From NCBI GenBank assembly GCA_015061945.1, contig SUVP01000003.1:186001-250000 (forward strand): a DNA stretch of 64,000 bases, written 5' to 3'. Under the pieces are notes generated by a model that was not told the DNA's origin, ran no database searches, and saw nothing but the letters and a program-made list of their open reading frames with translations. The DNA comes from Opitutales bacterium (lineage in GTDB: Bacteria > Verrucomicrobiota > Verrucomicrobiia > Opitutales > Intestinicryptomonadaceae). Positions 36,824 through 46,415 of the stretch are shown piece by piece (position 1 is the stretch's first letter; each line of letters begins with the position of its first letter). Both the position numbers and the translations under genes were made by a program.

Positions 36824-39220
36824 ATGTCGGCATTTATTACAGGAATCGGAATAATATCGCCAATCGGTTGCGATTGTGCGACAGTGTTGGAATCGTTGCG
36901 TCAGAAACGCGACGGAATCGGGACAGCAACGAAAATCGACGCATCAAAATTCCACTCGCAAATTTGTGGAGAGGTTCACGACTTCGATTGTGCGTCGAAT
37001 ATGTCGCAACCCGAGCTCGAAACTTACACCGACCCATTCATACGTTTTGCAATCAATGCTGGCAGAATGGCTGTTCGAGATGCGGGGCTTGAGGCACTTC
37101 CAAAGTCGACAGCAATTGTCGTAGCATCGTGCAATGCTGGCATGAACTCGGGAGAAAAAGAGTATATCCGCAAGTTTGAAAATAGTGCGGAGCCATTTAA
37201 TCGTTCGATTTCTACGCAATCGGAATTTTATGCTTTGTGCAAAGCTATGGCACACACAATGCAGGTTTCGGGAGAATGTTATATGGTCAATACTGCCTGT
37301 TCTGGCTCGACTGCTGGAATTGGATTAGGGCAGTGGCTCATTGATAGCGGACAATATGATTGTGTTATTGTTGGAGGGAGCGATGCGATGTCGCTTGCAA
37401 ATTATGCTGGCTTTAGTGCGATTAAAGTTGTTTCCGACGAAAAAATTGCTCCGTTTTCGACACCAGTTGGAATGAATATTGGTGAGGGCTCGGCATTTTG
37501 GATTCTTGAAAGCGAGGCTACCGCACGCAAGCGAAATGCTCGTGTTTATGGGAAAGTTATCGCACACGCCACAACAGGTGATGCACACCACCCGACGCAG
37601 CCAGACCCGCGTGGAGATGGAGCATATCGCACGATGCGTAATGTTTTGCAAAATGCTGGCGTGAAGTTGGAATCTATCGGTTGTATCAATGCACATGGTT
37701 CGGGTACGTCGGCGAATGACAAGGCGGAATCAAAAGGTATTGCGAAATTTTTAGCAGGTGCAAAAGTGCCGATAACATCGACGAAATCGTATACTGGACA
37801 CTGTATGGGGGCTACTGGAATCATTGAAGCGACTTGTCAACTTCTCTCGATGAATGATGATTTTATTCCACCGACACTCCGCAACATTGGTGTTCGTGCG
37901 GGTTGTGAAATTGAAGCTGTCAGTGGCGACGGTATCGAGGGAAAGTACGATTGTTTTCTTTCTGCGAATTATGCGTTTGCTGGCAACAATGCTGGGATTA
38001 TCGTCGCTAAAGAAAATTTTGAAGACTACAAAAAAACATCGATTCAGAAAAATCAACGAATAGTTATCACCGGTGCTGGAACTATTACATCACTCGGATT
38101 GGGCTTTGATGAAAATCTTGCACGCTTGGCAAATGGAGATTCTGGAATCAAGAAGATTGAGCGATTTGAATCGGAACGATACGCTGGGCTTGCGGAACTC
38201 CCAAATTTACGAGCTTTTGACAGACGACTCGATTTCAGCGGAATGAATTTGATAAGTACTTATGCGACTATTGCGACGAAATCGGCTCTCGACGATGCGT
38301 CGGTGCGTATGCGTCGAGATATATCTGAGGATGTCGGGATTGCGGTTTCTACTTGCAGAGGTTCGTCCGAGACGGCACATATGGAAGGCGTGTTCGCCAA
38401 CGAAGATAGACGTGGCGACATCGCATGTTTTTCAAACGTAACAGCGAACTCGACTGCTGGATGGGTCTCGAAAGCACTTGAAATAAAAGGTGCAAGTATA
38501 ACACTTGCATCGGGACAAAACTCGGGGCTTCAAACTCTCGCATATGCGTCGGATATTGCAAGGGCGGGCGAAGCAAAAATTTCTGTGGCAGTTTCGGCTG
38601 ATGAACTTTACAAACAAATGATTGACGCATACGAGGAAATTGGCAATTTGCATATTGGTGCGGTTGAGCATGATTTCCATCTGAATTATTCGTCGTATTA
38701 TAAAGGCGTTTTAGGCGAGGGTGCTGTCGCAGTTGTTGTTGAAACTTTGGACAACGCAGCCGCACGAGGTTCGAAAATTCTCGGTGAAATTCTTGCATAT
38801 TCTTCGACTATGGATTGCGTAGATTTTCTTGAACCCAATCTGACAGGTGTTGGTCTTGAACAGGCAGTTCGCAATGCGTTGGAATCGGCAAAACTTTCTC
38901 CAACGGACATCGACCTTGTTGTCTGGAGTCCACGTGGTTGTGCACACGACGCATCGGCAATTTTAGTTCGCGACAAAGTGCTTGGGAAAATCCCAATGTT
39001 GACGACATCGTTGCACACAGGATACATTGAAACTGGTTCAATTTTGCACTCGCTTATGTGTGCGTTGAAATCTTTTGAGAAAGGTTTGCCGTTGTGGAAA
39101 CAACGTACAGGTCTTGCATCGTTTGACGATTTACCATTACCTGAAAATCCTAAAAAAATATTGTGTTTGGCGTCGAGCCATATGGGCAACAATTATGCGA
39201 TGATAGTCGGACGCGAGTAA
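36824..39220 (+). CDS. Ketosynthase-chain length factor (KS-CLF) fusion protein
   Basis: 798 residues. Residues 1-400 are a full KS: Cys159 in VNTACSGSTAG, His291 in INAHGSGTSAND and His326 in YTGHCMGATG. Residues 410-798 form a second thiolase domain starting IVITGAGTITSLG. Its nucleophile Cys is Gln565 in LASGQNSGLQ, and both His are lost (WSPRGCAHD, TGYIETGS). A Gln at that place is the hallmark of KS-beta/chain length factors of type II polyketide synthases. The two subunits, normally separate heterodimer partners, are one chain here. It would build the carbon chain and set its length. Last gene of the plus-strand operon; its stop abuts the convergent KS III gene. Confidence 0.9.
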   Translation: MSAFITGIGIISPIGCDCATVLESLRQKRDGIGTATKIDASKFHSQICGEVHDFDCASNMSQPELETYTDPFIRFAINAGRMAVRDAGLEALPKSTAIVVASCNAGMNSGEKEYIRKFENSAEPFNRSISTQSEFYALCKAMAHTMQVSGECYMVNTACSGSTAGIGLGQWLIDSGQYDCVIVGGSDAMSLANYAGFSAIKVVSDEKIAPFSTPVGMNIGEGSAFWILESEATARKRNARVYGKVIAHATTGDAHHPTQPDPRGDGAYRTMRNVLQNAGVKLESIGCINAHGSGTSANDKAESKGIAKFLAGAKVPITSTKSYTGHCMGATGIIEATCQLLSMNDDFIPPTLRNIGVRAGCEIEAVSGDGIEGKYDCFLSANYAFAGNNAGIIVAKENFEDYKKTSIQKNQRIVITGAGTITSLGLGFDENLARLANGDSGIKKIERFESERYAGLAELPNLRAFDRRLDFSGMNLISTYATIATKSALDDASVRMRRDISEDVGIAVSTCRGSSETAHMEGVFANEDRRGDIACFSNVTANSTAGWVSKALEIKGASITLASGQNSGLQTLAYASDIARAGEAKISVAVSADELYKQMIDAYEEIGNLHIGAVEHDFHLNYSSYYKGVLGEGAVAVVVETLDNAAARGSKILGEILAYSSTMDCVDFLEPNLTGVGLEQAVRNALESAKLSPTDIDLVVWSPRGCAHDASAILVRDKVLGKIPMLTTSLHTGYIETGSILHSLMCALKSFEKGLPLWKQRTGLASFDDLPLPENPKKILCLASSHMGNNYAMIVGRE

Positions 39221-39221
39221 T

Positions 39222-40313
39222 TTAAGCGTCGGCTAAACATTGTGATTGTGGCTTTGCGGGGGAGTCAGAATAATCGTCGCAAGTGAGTGCGAGTTTGAAA
39301 TCATCACTCCAATCAATAATAGATGCTCCCCACGAAAGACCAACGCCAAACGCACATATGACAACACGCATTCCACTTTTTAATCGACCATTTTTAACGG
39401 CATCAGCAAGTGCGATAGGAATACTTGCTCCACCGCAGTTGCCTATATCGTGCATTTTGAAATAGACTTTTGATGCTGGAATTTTCAAGCGTTTTGACGC
39501 ACTCGATACCATCATTTCACCGGCTTGGTGGAAGATAAACAAGTCGATATCGTCGATTGAAAGCGATGCCTTATTAAGCAATTTTGTAATTGTTTCGGGA
39601 ATAGTTTTGTATGCGAATGCAAAAATACTAAATCCGTTTATGTACATATTTGCGTTTGTTCTGATATTGCCGTCATCGTCTTGTTTTTCGATATCATCTT
39701 CACGTGTGTGAGGTTTACGCATTGCAGATGCAGGGCAAATAAGATTGTCGAAACCAGCGCCGTCAGAACCAAACTCAAATTCAATAAATGATTTTTTCTC
39801 TGACGTCTCAAGAAGTACGACAGCCCCAGCGTCGCCGAAAAGTGTGATAGCACTTTTGTCGAGCGGATGAATCAATTTTGATGGAGTATCGGCATTGATG
39901 ACAAGTGCTTTTTTTGCCAAGCCTGTTGTTATCCACGACGACGCCGTTGCGATTGCGTAAGGGAATTGCGAGCATCCCAAGTTGATGTCAAAGCTCGCAC
40001 ACGATTTTTTCAAACGCAGTCTATCTTGCATAATACAAGCGGTTGACGGCATTATGTAATCAGGCGTTTGTGTCGCAAAAATCAAGAGATCAATTTCGTT
40101 GCGTAGTGTCGGTCTTTTTTCAAAAAGAAGTTCGCACGCTTTAAAGGCGAGGTCTGAAGCACAGACGTCTTCGCTCGCAACCCGACGTTGTAGAATCCCA
40201 GAAATACTTTCTATTTTTTTCATAGCGTCGGCTCCGAATCTCAAAGCGAGTTCTTCGCTTGTGAGTTTCTTGTCGCCTGTTGCATACGAAATTGCTGTGA
40301 TTGCTACATTCAT
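39222..40313 (-). CDS. 3-oxoacyl-ACP synthase III (FabH-like)
   Basis: 363 residues. Thiolase fold with FabH triad: Cys114 in NLGCSQFPYAI, His262 in IFHQAGEMM and Asn292 in DIGNCGGASIP. ATQTPDYIMPSTA is the usual FabH/KS III lead. It would start a chain by joining a short acyl-CoA with malonyl-ACP. The loop at about 198-222 (KPHTREDDIEKQDDDGNIR) is longer and more charged than in E. coli FabH. Since the cluster lacks an aromatic starter ligase, this may be the starter enzyme; this is inference. It lies in convergent contact with the KS-CLF gene. Confidence 0.92.
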   Translation of the reverse strand: MNVAITAISYATGDKKLTSEELALRFGADAMKKIESISGILQRRVASEDVCASDLAFKACELLFEKRPTLRNEIDLLIFATQTPDYIMPSTACIMQDRLRLKKSCASFDINLGCSQFPYAIATASSWITTGLAKKALVINADTPSKLIHPLDKSAITLFGDAGAVVLLETSEKKSFIEFEFGSDGAGFDNLICPASAMRKPHTREDDIEKQDDDGNIRTNANMYINGFSIFAFAYKTIPETITKLLNKASLSIDDIDLFIFHQAGEMMVSSASKRLKIPASKVYFKMHDIGNCGGASIPIALADAVKNGRLKSGMRVVICAFGVGLSWGASIIDWSDDFKLALTCDDYSDSPAKPQSQCLADA

Positions 40314-40355
40314 CGTTTTTATCTTTTGCAGATTATTTGTAATGTCGAGAATTTT

Positions 40356-43300
40356 TTAATCTTCGCTACGTCCAAACATTTTGAAGACAGCAGGTGTTAC
40401 TACAATGCTCAAGAGAGTTGACGAAAATAATCCACCGACAATCATTACTGATACGGGGTAGAGCAATTCTTTTCCTGCTGAATCTGGATTGTACATTAGT
40501 GGAATCAACGCAAAACCTGCAGTTAGAGCGGTCATCAAGATTGGATTGAGTCGCTCGAGAGTTCCACGCAGAATCATTTTTTCGTCGAAACTTTCGCCTT
40601 CTTCGTTCATCAAGTGCAAGTAGTGCGAAACGAGCATAATCGTATTACGCGAGGCAATGCCGGCAAGTGCGATTATCCCGACAAGCGACGCTACCGACAT
40701 CGTGCCGATAAAATACCACGTTAACGCAATTCCACCTGCGAAAGCAATCGGAACAGCCAAGAGAATTTGAAGCGATAAGTTTATACTTTTGAAATACGAA
40801 AGCAACAGTGCGAAAATTGCGAGCATAGCAAAAGCGAAAAGAATTGTTATACGTTTTTCGGCATCGATGCGACTTTGGAATTGTCCTTCGACAACCGCAT
40901 AGCAGTCGGGGTTCTTTCCAAGCTTTTCGCTAATCAAATTGCTGATTTTTTCAGCGAGTTCAACCGAACTTATATCTGAAACATTCAACGATATTGCTAT
41001 GCGACGTGTGAGTTTTTCACGATTGATTTGGTTTGGCCCAGCACTTTCGATAACTTTTGCAAACGATGAAAGTGGATACGCACCTTGCTCGGTTGGGATA
41101 AGTAGTTGCGAGATTTTTTCAACATTTGTAATATCGGTTTCATCGAGTCTAACAAAGACGTCAAAGAATGCATCGCCCTCGAGTACATCGGCTACTTTTT
41201 TCCCACCGAGTGCATCTTGTAGAAGATTATTTAAATCGCCCAACTTAATTCCGTAGAGCTTGATTTTTTCACGGTCGGGTTCTATACGGATTTGTTTTGT
41301 AGCGTTTTGGCGTTCAACATTTACATCTACTGCACCTTTTATTTTCTTGATTTCAGAGGCGAGTTCTTCGGCTTTCGAGGCAATTACATCCAAATCTTTT
41401 CCGTAAACTTTTACGGCAATTTGCGATTGAATTCCACTCAACATATAATCGAGTCTGTGTGCCATCGGTTGACCAATAGAGTAGGTTATACCTACAACAC
41501 CGTCGAGAGTTTTTCGCATATCGTTTATCACTTGTGTGTGTGGACGCTTCGATTTATTGAACTCGATATTGAACTTTACAATGTTGACGGGTTCAGCGTG
41601 GTCGTCGCCTTCTGCACGTCCGATTTTGCGTGCAATAGATTTTATTTCTGGAATACGCATCAATGCTTTTTCGGCGACAGACGCAATTTCATTTGAGCGT
41701 TCAATAGAGCTATCTTGCGAAAGTTGGAGGATTACCAGAGAGCTACCTTCGTTGAGTGGTGGTATAAAATCTCTACCCATCATCGGCAAAAGAGCGAACG
41801 ACATTGCTGTCAACATTGCCGATACAAATAGTGCAATTTTCGGGAATCTAATCGACGGTAAAATCAACAAATATTTTGCGAGAAATTTTATTGCACACGA
41901 TATAAATGGTTCTTTGCGTACTTTGTCGGAAACGCCTTTTAATAGGAGAGAGCAGAGTACTGGAACGAGCGTCAGTGCGACAATGAACGATGCAATCATC
42001 GAAACAATCACAGCTTCGGCGAGTGGACGGAACATTCTGCCTTCAATTCCGCTGAGTCCCAAAGTAGGCAAGAAGACGATGACAATTATCGCTGTCGCAT
42101 AGAAAATCGATGCACGAATTTCTACGCAAGCGTCGAGAATAACAAGGGCTGTATTGCGTTTATTTGCAAGAGTTGCGTTTTCGCGTAAGCGTCGATAAAC
42201 GTTTTCAACGTCGACAATAGCGTCGTCAACGAGCATACCTACTGCGACAGCGAGTCCACCGAGTGTCATCGTATTTATCGATGAGCCAGTAGCGTAAAAA
42301 TAAATTAACGCAATCGCGAATGAGGATGGAATTGCGATAATCGTAATGAGCGTTGTTCGCACGTTGAATAGAAAAATGAACAAAATAATAAAGACCATTA
42401 TTGCACCGTCGCGTATTGCATCTTCGACATTTGAAATCGCTGTGTTGATAAAATCATCTTGTCGATAAACGATTTTCAACTCGACTTTTTCAGGCAGTGT
42501 TTTTGAAATTTCAGCGATTGCATTTTCAACCGCTTTTGTAATTTTCAGCGTGTCGGTATTAGGCTGTTTTGTGAGGGTTAGCACGATGCCGTTTTTTCCG
42601 TTGACGGCAGCGTCTCCACGAAGTTGGGCTTTGTCGATTCTAACTTGTGCGACATCTTTTATGAGTATTGGTGCATTCTTTTGCGTGCGGACAACCGCAT
42701 TTGCGATATCGTTTATATCCGTACTTCTGCCAATATTTCTGATTGTCAGTTCCGTCCCTTTGTTGCTGACAATCCCACCGCCAGTATTGTTTTGTGCAAC
42801 TTGTGCAGACTTACATATCTCGTCGATTGTAATTCCGAGCGACGCCATTTTTTGTAAGTCGGGAATTATTCTATATTGTTTTACTCCACCGCCAGTTGAC
42901 AACACTTGCGAGACACCTTCGATTGATGAGAGTCGGCGTGCAACATCGTAATCGGCGATAGTGCGAAGTTGAATTGGCGAGATGTTGGGATTTTCCGAGC
43001 CTAACGACATCACTATAATTTCACCCATAACCGATGCAATCGGTGCGATTGAAATAGACACGTTTTCTGGAATTTTATCACCGAGCGTTTGCAGACGCTC
43101 TTGAACGAGTTGACGCATATTGTAGGTGTCTGCATTCCAATCAAAATCAATATTGATTAGCGACAAACTTGGGCTGTTAGCTGTGCGAATTCTCTTTACC
43201 CCGTTGAGACCTGCGAGTGCATTTTCAATCGGAATCGCAACGAGCTTTTCAACTTCTTCAGGTGCGTACCCAGGGGCTTCGGCGACAATTGTCGTTATAG

Positions 43301-43439
43301 ATTTATCGAGGTTTGGCAAAATGTCGACGGGCAATTTGAAAAGGGCACTCACACCGCCACACATTGTAATCACTGCCAACGCCAGCGTTAGAAATCTGTT
43401 CGCCAAGCAGTATTTAATTATTGCTGAAAATATTTTCAT
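40356..43439 (-). CDS. Heavy-metal efflux RND permease (CusA/CzcA family)
   Basis: 1027 residues. Inner-membrane proton antiporter with 12 helices and two large periplasmic loops. Seen: first helix then LPVDILPNLDKSITTIVAEAPGYAPEEVEKLV, PIENALAGLNGVKRI, helix-4 proton relay GGLAVAVGMLVDDAIVDVENVYRRL, and GIASRNTIMLVSHYLHL in the second half. This places it in the heavy-metal (HME) RND group rather than AcrB. The exact ion (Cu/Ag or Co/Zn/Cd) is not decidable by eye. Start overlaps the adaptor stop as ATGA. Third structural gene of a CBA operon. Confidence 0.93.
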   Translation of the reverse strand: MKIFSAIIKYCLANRFLTLALAVITMCGGVSALFKLPVDILPNLDKSITTIVAEAPGYAPEEVEKLVAIPIENALAGLNGVKRIRTANSPSLSLINIDFDWNADTYNMRQLVQERLQTLGDKIPENVSISIAPIASVMGEIIVMSLGSENPNISPIQLRTIADYDVARRLSSIEGVSQVLSTGGGVKQYRIIPDLQKMASLGITIDEICKSAQVAQNNTGGGIVSNKGTELTIRNIGRSTDINDIANAVVRTQKNAPILIKDVAQVRIDKAQLRGDAAVNGKNGIVLTLTKQPNTDTLKITKAVENAIAEISKTLPEKVELKIVYRQDDFINTAISNVEDAIRDGAIMVFIILFIFLFNVRTTLITIIAIPSSFAIALIYFYATGSSINTMTLGGLAVAVGMLVDDAIVDVENVYRRLRENATLANKRNTALVILDACVEIRASIFYATAIIVIVFLPTLGLSGIEGRMFRPLAEAVIVSMIASFIVALTLVPVLCSLLLKGVSDKVRKEPFISCAIKFLAKYLLILPSIRFPKIALFVSAMLTAMSFALLPMMGRDFIPPLNEGSSLVILQLSQDSSIERSNEIASVAEKALMRIPEIKSIARKIGRAEGDDHAEPVNIVKFNIEFNKSKRPHTQVINDMRKTLDGVVGITYSIGQPMAHRLDYMLSGIQSQIAVKVYGKDLDVIASKAEELASEIKKIKGAVDVNVERQNATKQIRIEPDREKIKLYGIKLGDLNNLLQDALGGKKVADVLEGDAFFDVFVRLDETDITNVEKISQLLIPTEQGAYPLSSFAKVIESAGPNQINREKLTRRIAISLNVSDISSVELAEKISNLISEKLGKNPDCYAVVEGQFQSRIDAEKRITILFAFAMLAIFALLLSYFKSINLSLQILLAVPIAFAGGIALTWYFIGTMSVASLVGIIALAGIASRNTIMLVSHYLHLMNEEGESFDEKMILRGTLERLNPILMTALTAGFALIPLMYNPDSAGKELLYPVSVMIVGGLFSSTLLSIVVTPAVFKMFGRSED

Positions 43440-44656
43440 TTTGCGTTATCCTTTCTTTTTCCGAAGAAGCTCGCTAAAATAAAAATTAAATTCAATAGCA
43501 ATGACGCACCCAAGATAGTGTAAACAAGATTGTGCAAATATTCTGAATCTATTTCGATGTGTGAGAAGAATCCGTCTGAATATTTGTGTTCTTTGTTATG
43601 TTCTTTTTCGGAATGTCCACAACCTTCGCTATGTTGATGTTCTTTCTTGTGGTCGTTGATATGTTCTTTTTCAGAATGTTTGTGTTCGTTTGTTTCCTTT
43701 GCATGTTCATGTTTATGCTCCTTTGCATGTGGCATAAATTGCAACTGATATGCACCGTTTGTTGCTACAACTTCATTTGCGTGTATACCATGCAAAACTT
43801 CAACATATGTGTCGTCAGATTTTCCCAATACAACATTGCGTCTTTCGTAAATCCTGTCGTTCGGGCAGACCTGTACAAAGGCTGAATAATTGCCGTGTCC
43901 ACCGAGAAGTGCATTTTTATTTATGGCAACTTTTACAGGTTTATTATCTATGACGATTGCAAAAGAAGCTCGCATAGATTGCTTGATAAGCCCATCGGGA
44001 TTGTCTATTTCAAAATATGCTCCGAGTGTCGAAGTGTTGGAATCAACTTTTGATGCGAATTTTACGAGCTTGCCGACGTATGTTTCTTCTGGATACGCTT
44101 CAAATCTTATGCGTGCCGTTTGCCCGATTTTCAGCTTTGCTATTGCCGATTCCCATACGTTTGCAACTGCATAAATTTTTGAAGTATTTGCAATTTTTGC
44201 AATAGACTGATTTGGCGATACCGGCGTGCCAAGCGATACGTTCAGCGATTCCACTATACCTGAAATTTGTGCGTATAGCGTTGTCGACGGCGGGGGATTA
44301 CCGAAGAGCAAGCTTTCGATTTTTGCAATCGGTGCACCTTTTTTTACGAATGAATCGGGCTTTACATAAAGTTCTACAACTTTGCCTTCTATTCTCGACG
44401 ACACTTCCGCTTCTTGTTCTGGGATATTTTGAGCAGTTCCCAACGCAGTTATTATTGTGTCTATCTTTCGAGAAGAAGCTTTTTCTGTCTTGAGATTTAT
44501 GTTGTGTTCGGCTTCGTGCGGTATTTGTATTATCTTGTGTGCGTGCGAAACATCAGACGACGGAGCATCGCCATGGTTGCAACCTTCGTGTTGTGCAAGG
44601 GCTGTTTGCGTAAAAATAGCTAATATTAAAATGTATGTTTTAATGTTGAGTTTCAT
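43436..44656 (-). CDS. Efflux RND periplasmic adaptor with His-rich tail and C-terminal membrane helix
   Basis: 406 residues. Signal peptide 1-21, then a short His motif (GCNHGDAPSSDVSHAHK), a barrel-sandwich/lipoyl-like pair (EGKVVELYVKPDSFVKKGAPIAKIESL, GTPVSPNQSIAKIA), beta-barrel and membrane-proximal parts ending LQFMPHAKEHKHEH. After about residue 305 comes an insert of some 55 residues rich in His, Lys and Glu, then at about 370-400 a hydrophobic helix (LVYTILGASLLLNLIFIL) and basic tail. Usual CusB/CzcB proteins end without such a helix. The His-rich loop may bind and pass metal; the helix would anchor the adaptor next to the pump. Both are inference. Confidence 0.9.
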   Translation of the reverse strand: MKLNIKTYILILAIFTQTALAQHEGCNHGDAPSSDVSHAHKIIQIPHEAEHNINLKTEKASSRKIDTIITALGTAQNIPEQEAEVSSRIEGKVVELYVKPDSFVKKGAPIAKIESLLFGNPPPSTTLYAQISGIVESLNVSLGTPVSPNQSIAKIANTSKIYAVANVWESAIAKLKIGQTARIRFEAYPEETYVGKLVKFASKVDSNTSTLGAYFEIDNPDGLIKQSMRASFAIVIDNKPVKVAINKNALLGGHGNYSAFVQVCPNDRIYERRNVVLGKSDDTYVEVLHGIHANEVVATNGAYQLQFMPHAKEHKHEHAKETNEHKHSEKEHINDHKKEHQHSEGCGHSEKEHNKEHKYSDGFFSHIEIDSEYLHNLVYTILGASLLLNLIFILASFFGKRKDNAK

Positions 44657-45909
44657 TATTTTTCCTCTTTTGTATTTTTAAATTCTGATGCTTTTAAATT
44701 TGATGCACTCGCAGATAGTTGTGCAATTATATTTGTCCGACGTATTTGCAACTCGAAGAGATTTTTGCGAATATTGAGAACTTCGATAATCTCTGTTTGT
44801 CCTAATTTTTGGGCTTTGAGAAGGTCTGTTTCCGACTTCTTTACGAGTGCGATAGTTTCGTCATCAAATTGTTTCAGTGCTTCTGAATATTTATTGAATC
44901 GCATTTGCCAAATTCTGATTTCGTTTCTGATATCAATTTCTTTGGATGTTGACAAAGTTTCGGCACGTCGGCGAGAGGCGAGTTTTTCTTGGATAGACCC
45001 GTCGAAAGAATTGAAAGGCAAGGGGATTGAAAGTGCAATGCCCAATGCGTCTTCGTTTATGAGTCCACGAGGTTCGTCTTCGCGACGTGAGCGACTATAA
45101 AAAATTCCAATCTCTGGATCTTCAAATTTTTTAGCTTTTATGAGTGCTATTTGTGCTTTTGTACTTTCTTCAGCAAGCTTGAACATTTGGTAATCTGGAC
45201 GGTTTTCCAGCAGTGTCGATGAAAATTTTACGTTGGGGTTTTCTGCTGGAGCAAGCGTTTCGGCAATAGATAATTTTTGCGAATGCGAAAATCCCAAAAG
45301 CGTTTCGAGTTCGATTATTGCCGATTCAGCGTCAATTTCATCTTGTATGATTTCGTTCTTGTAGCGAGCCGATTCACTCCTTGCAAGATTCACTGATATT
45401 GGCGATGCCTCGCCACGTTCGGAAGCTTGTCTGATTGTTTCGATTATATCGTCGAATACTTTGAGTGCGTCTTTTTTAGTTTTCAGCACAGCCAACTTCT
45501 CTTGTGCATTTATGTATGCAAGTTCGACTTTTAGTGCGAGCGAACGCATCGCTTGGGCGTATTCCATTTCAGCCAAGCGGACATCTATTTGCGACACATC
45601 AGTTTCTTTCGAGAGTCTATTGGTTAGCGGGAATTTTTGCGATATTCCGACCGAAAATTCAAACTCGTCGCCGTCGCGGATAATTTTCGTTGTGCCGTAT
45701 TCAAGGCTTAACGATGGGTTTTCAAGGCGACCACTTTGATGGAGTCTACCTTTAGCTTCATCTATCCCGATTTTTACTGCACGCAGTTCGAGATTATTTT
45801 TCAGTGCAAAATCGACAGCACCTTGTTTTGTTAAACTGATTGTTTTTGTTTGGGCAAAGCACGTCGCTGAGACTGCAAGCACAAGTATAATAAATTTTAG
45901 ATATTTCAT
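44656..45909 (-). CDS. TolC-family outer membrane efflux protein (CusC/CzcC type)
   Basis: 417 residues with signal peptide 1-19 (ends TCFAQ). Two TolC repeats with long helices: LTKQGAVDFALKNNLELRAVKIG and LNIRKNLFELQIRRTNIIAQLSA. Outer-membrane duct of the tripartite pump. First of the three CBA genes; stop and next start overlap as TAATG. Confidence 0.92.
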   Translation of the reverse strand: MKYLKFIILVLAVSATCFAQTKTISLTKQGAVDFALKNNLELRAVKIGIDEAKGRLHQSGRLENPSLSLEYGTTKIIRDGDEFEFSVGISQKFPLTNRLSKETDVSQIDVRLAEMEYAQAMRSLALKVELAYINAQEKLAVLKTKKDALKVFDDIIETIRQASERGEASPISVNLARSESARYKNEIIQDEIDAESAIIELETLLGFSHSQKLSIAETLAPAENPNVKFSSTLLENRPDYQMFKLAEESTKAQIALIKAKKFEDPEIGIFYSRSRREDEPRGLINEDALGIALSIPLPFNSFDGSIQEKLASRRRAETLSTSKEIDIRNEIRIWQMRFNKYSEALKQFDDETIALVKKSETDLLKAQKLGQTEIIEVLNIRKNLFELQIRRTNIIAQLSASASNLKASEFKNTKEEK

Positions 45910-45975
45910 AAATCTTCCAAGTTGTAATTTACAAACGTACCGTCAGACAAACGGCAAACTACACTTGTCAGATTA

Positions 45976-46374
45976 TCAAATTAAAAGGGGTAAGGTGGGC
46001 GACACAATCAATGGCGGAGGTAGTCCCGTCTTGATTTTAAAATTCTTAAATATGTCGCAATTTGGTTCTACTACAAAATTGAATTGATATGCCAGCTCAA
46101 GTGAAAAGCATGATATATCTTTGATTTTTATGAGTTGGCTTGTGTCGGAAAAATCTTTTTCAGAAAAGCCAGCCAAGACAAAATCGTGGCAGTGGTTGTG
46201 TACGTTAAGTGTTGGTGAATCGGCGTCAGTATGAGTGTGCGAGCAACAATGTTCTTGCGAGAACTCGATATGAACGCCATCGGCACATTCACACGCAACG
46301 AGTGCAAGCGATGTCCCCGCAATCGAATTGATTGCGATGATAACCACCATTAGCACTCTCAAAAACATTTTCAT
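45976..46374 (-). CDS. Small secreted Cys/His-rich protein upstream of the metal efflux operon
   Basis: 132 residues. Signal peptide about 1-26 (ends SLALVA). Then CECADGVHIEFSQEHCCSHTHTD and VHNHCHDF: five Cys and several His within about 40 residues, a likely metal-binding patch. The rest (FSLELAYQFNFVVE, LPPPLIVSPTLPLLI) is hydrophobic or proline-rich. Family not recognised. Position 66 bases before the TolC-type gene on the same strand suggests a metal-sensing or metal-delivery partner of the pump. Confidence 0.75.
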   Translation of the reverse strand: MKMFLRVLMVVIIAINSIAGTSLALVACECADGVHIEFSQEHCCSHTHTDADSPTLNVHNHCHDFVLAGFSEKDFSDTSQLIKIKDISCFSLELAYQFNFVVEPNCDIFKNFKIKTGLPPPLIVSPTLPLLI

Positions 46375-46415
46375 TTTTAAAATATTCTCTCAACTTCTTT
46401 CGACATTGCAAACTT

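Noticed and set aside
23701-40313. Calling the cluster a standard aryl polyene locus
   Set aside because: No ammonia lyase or AMP-ligase is found, so the aryl starter is not supported.
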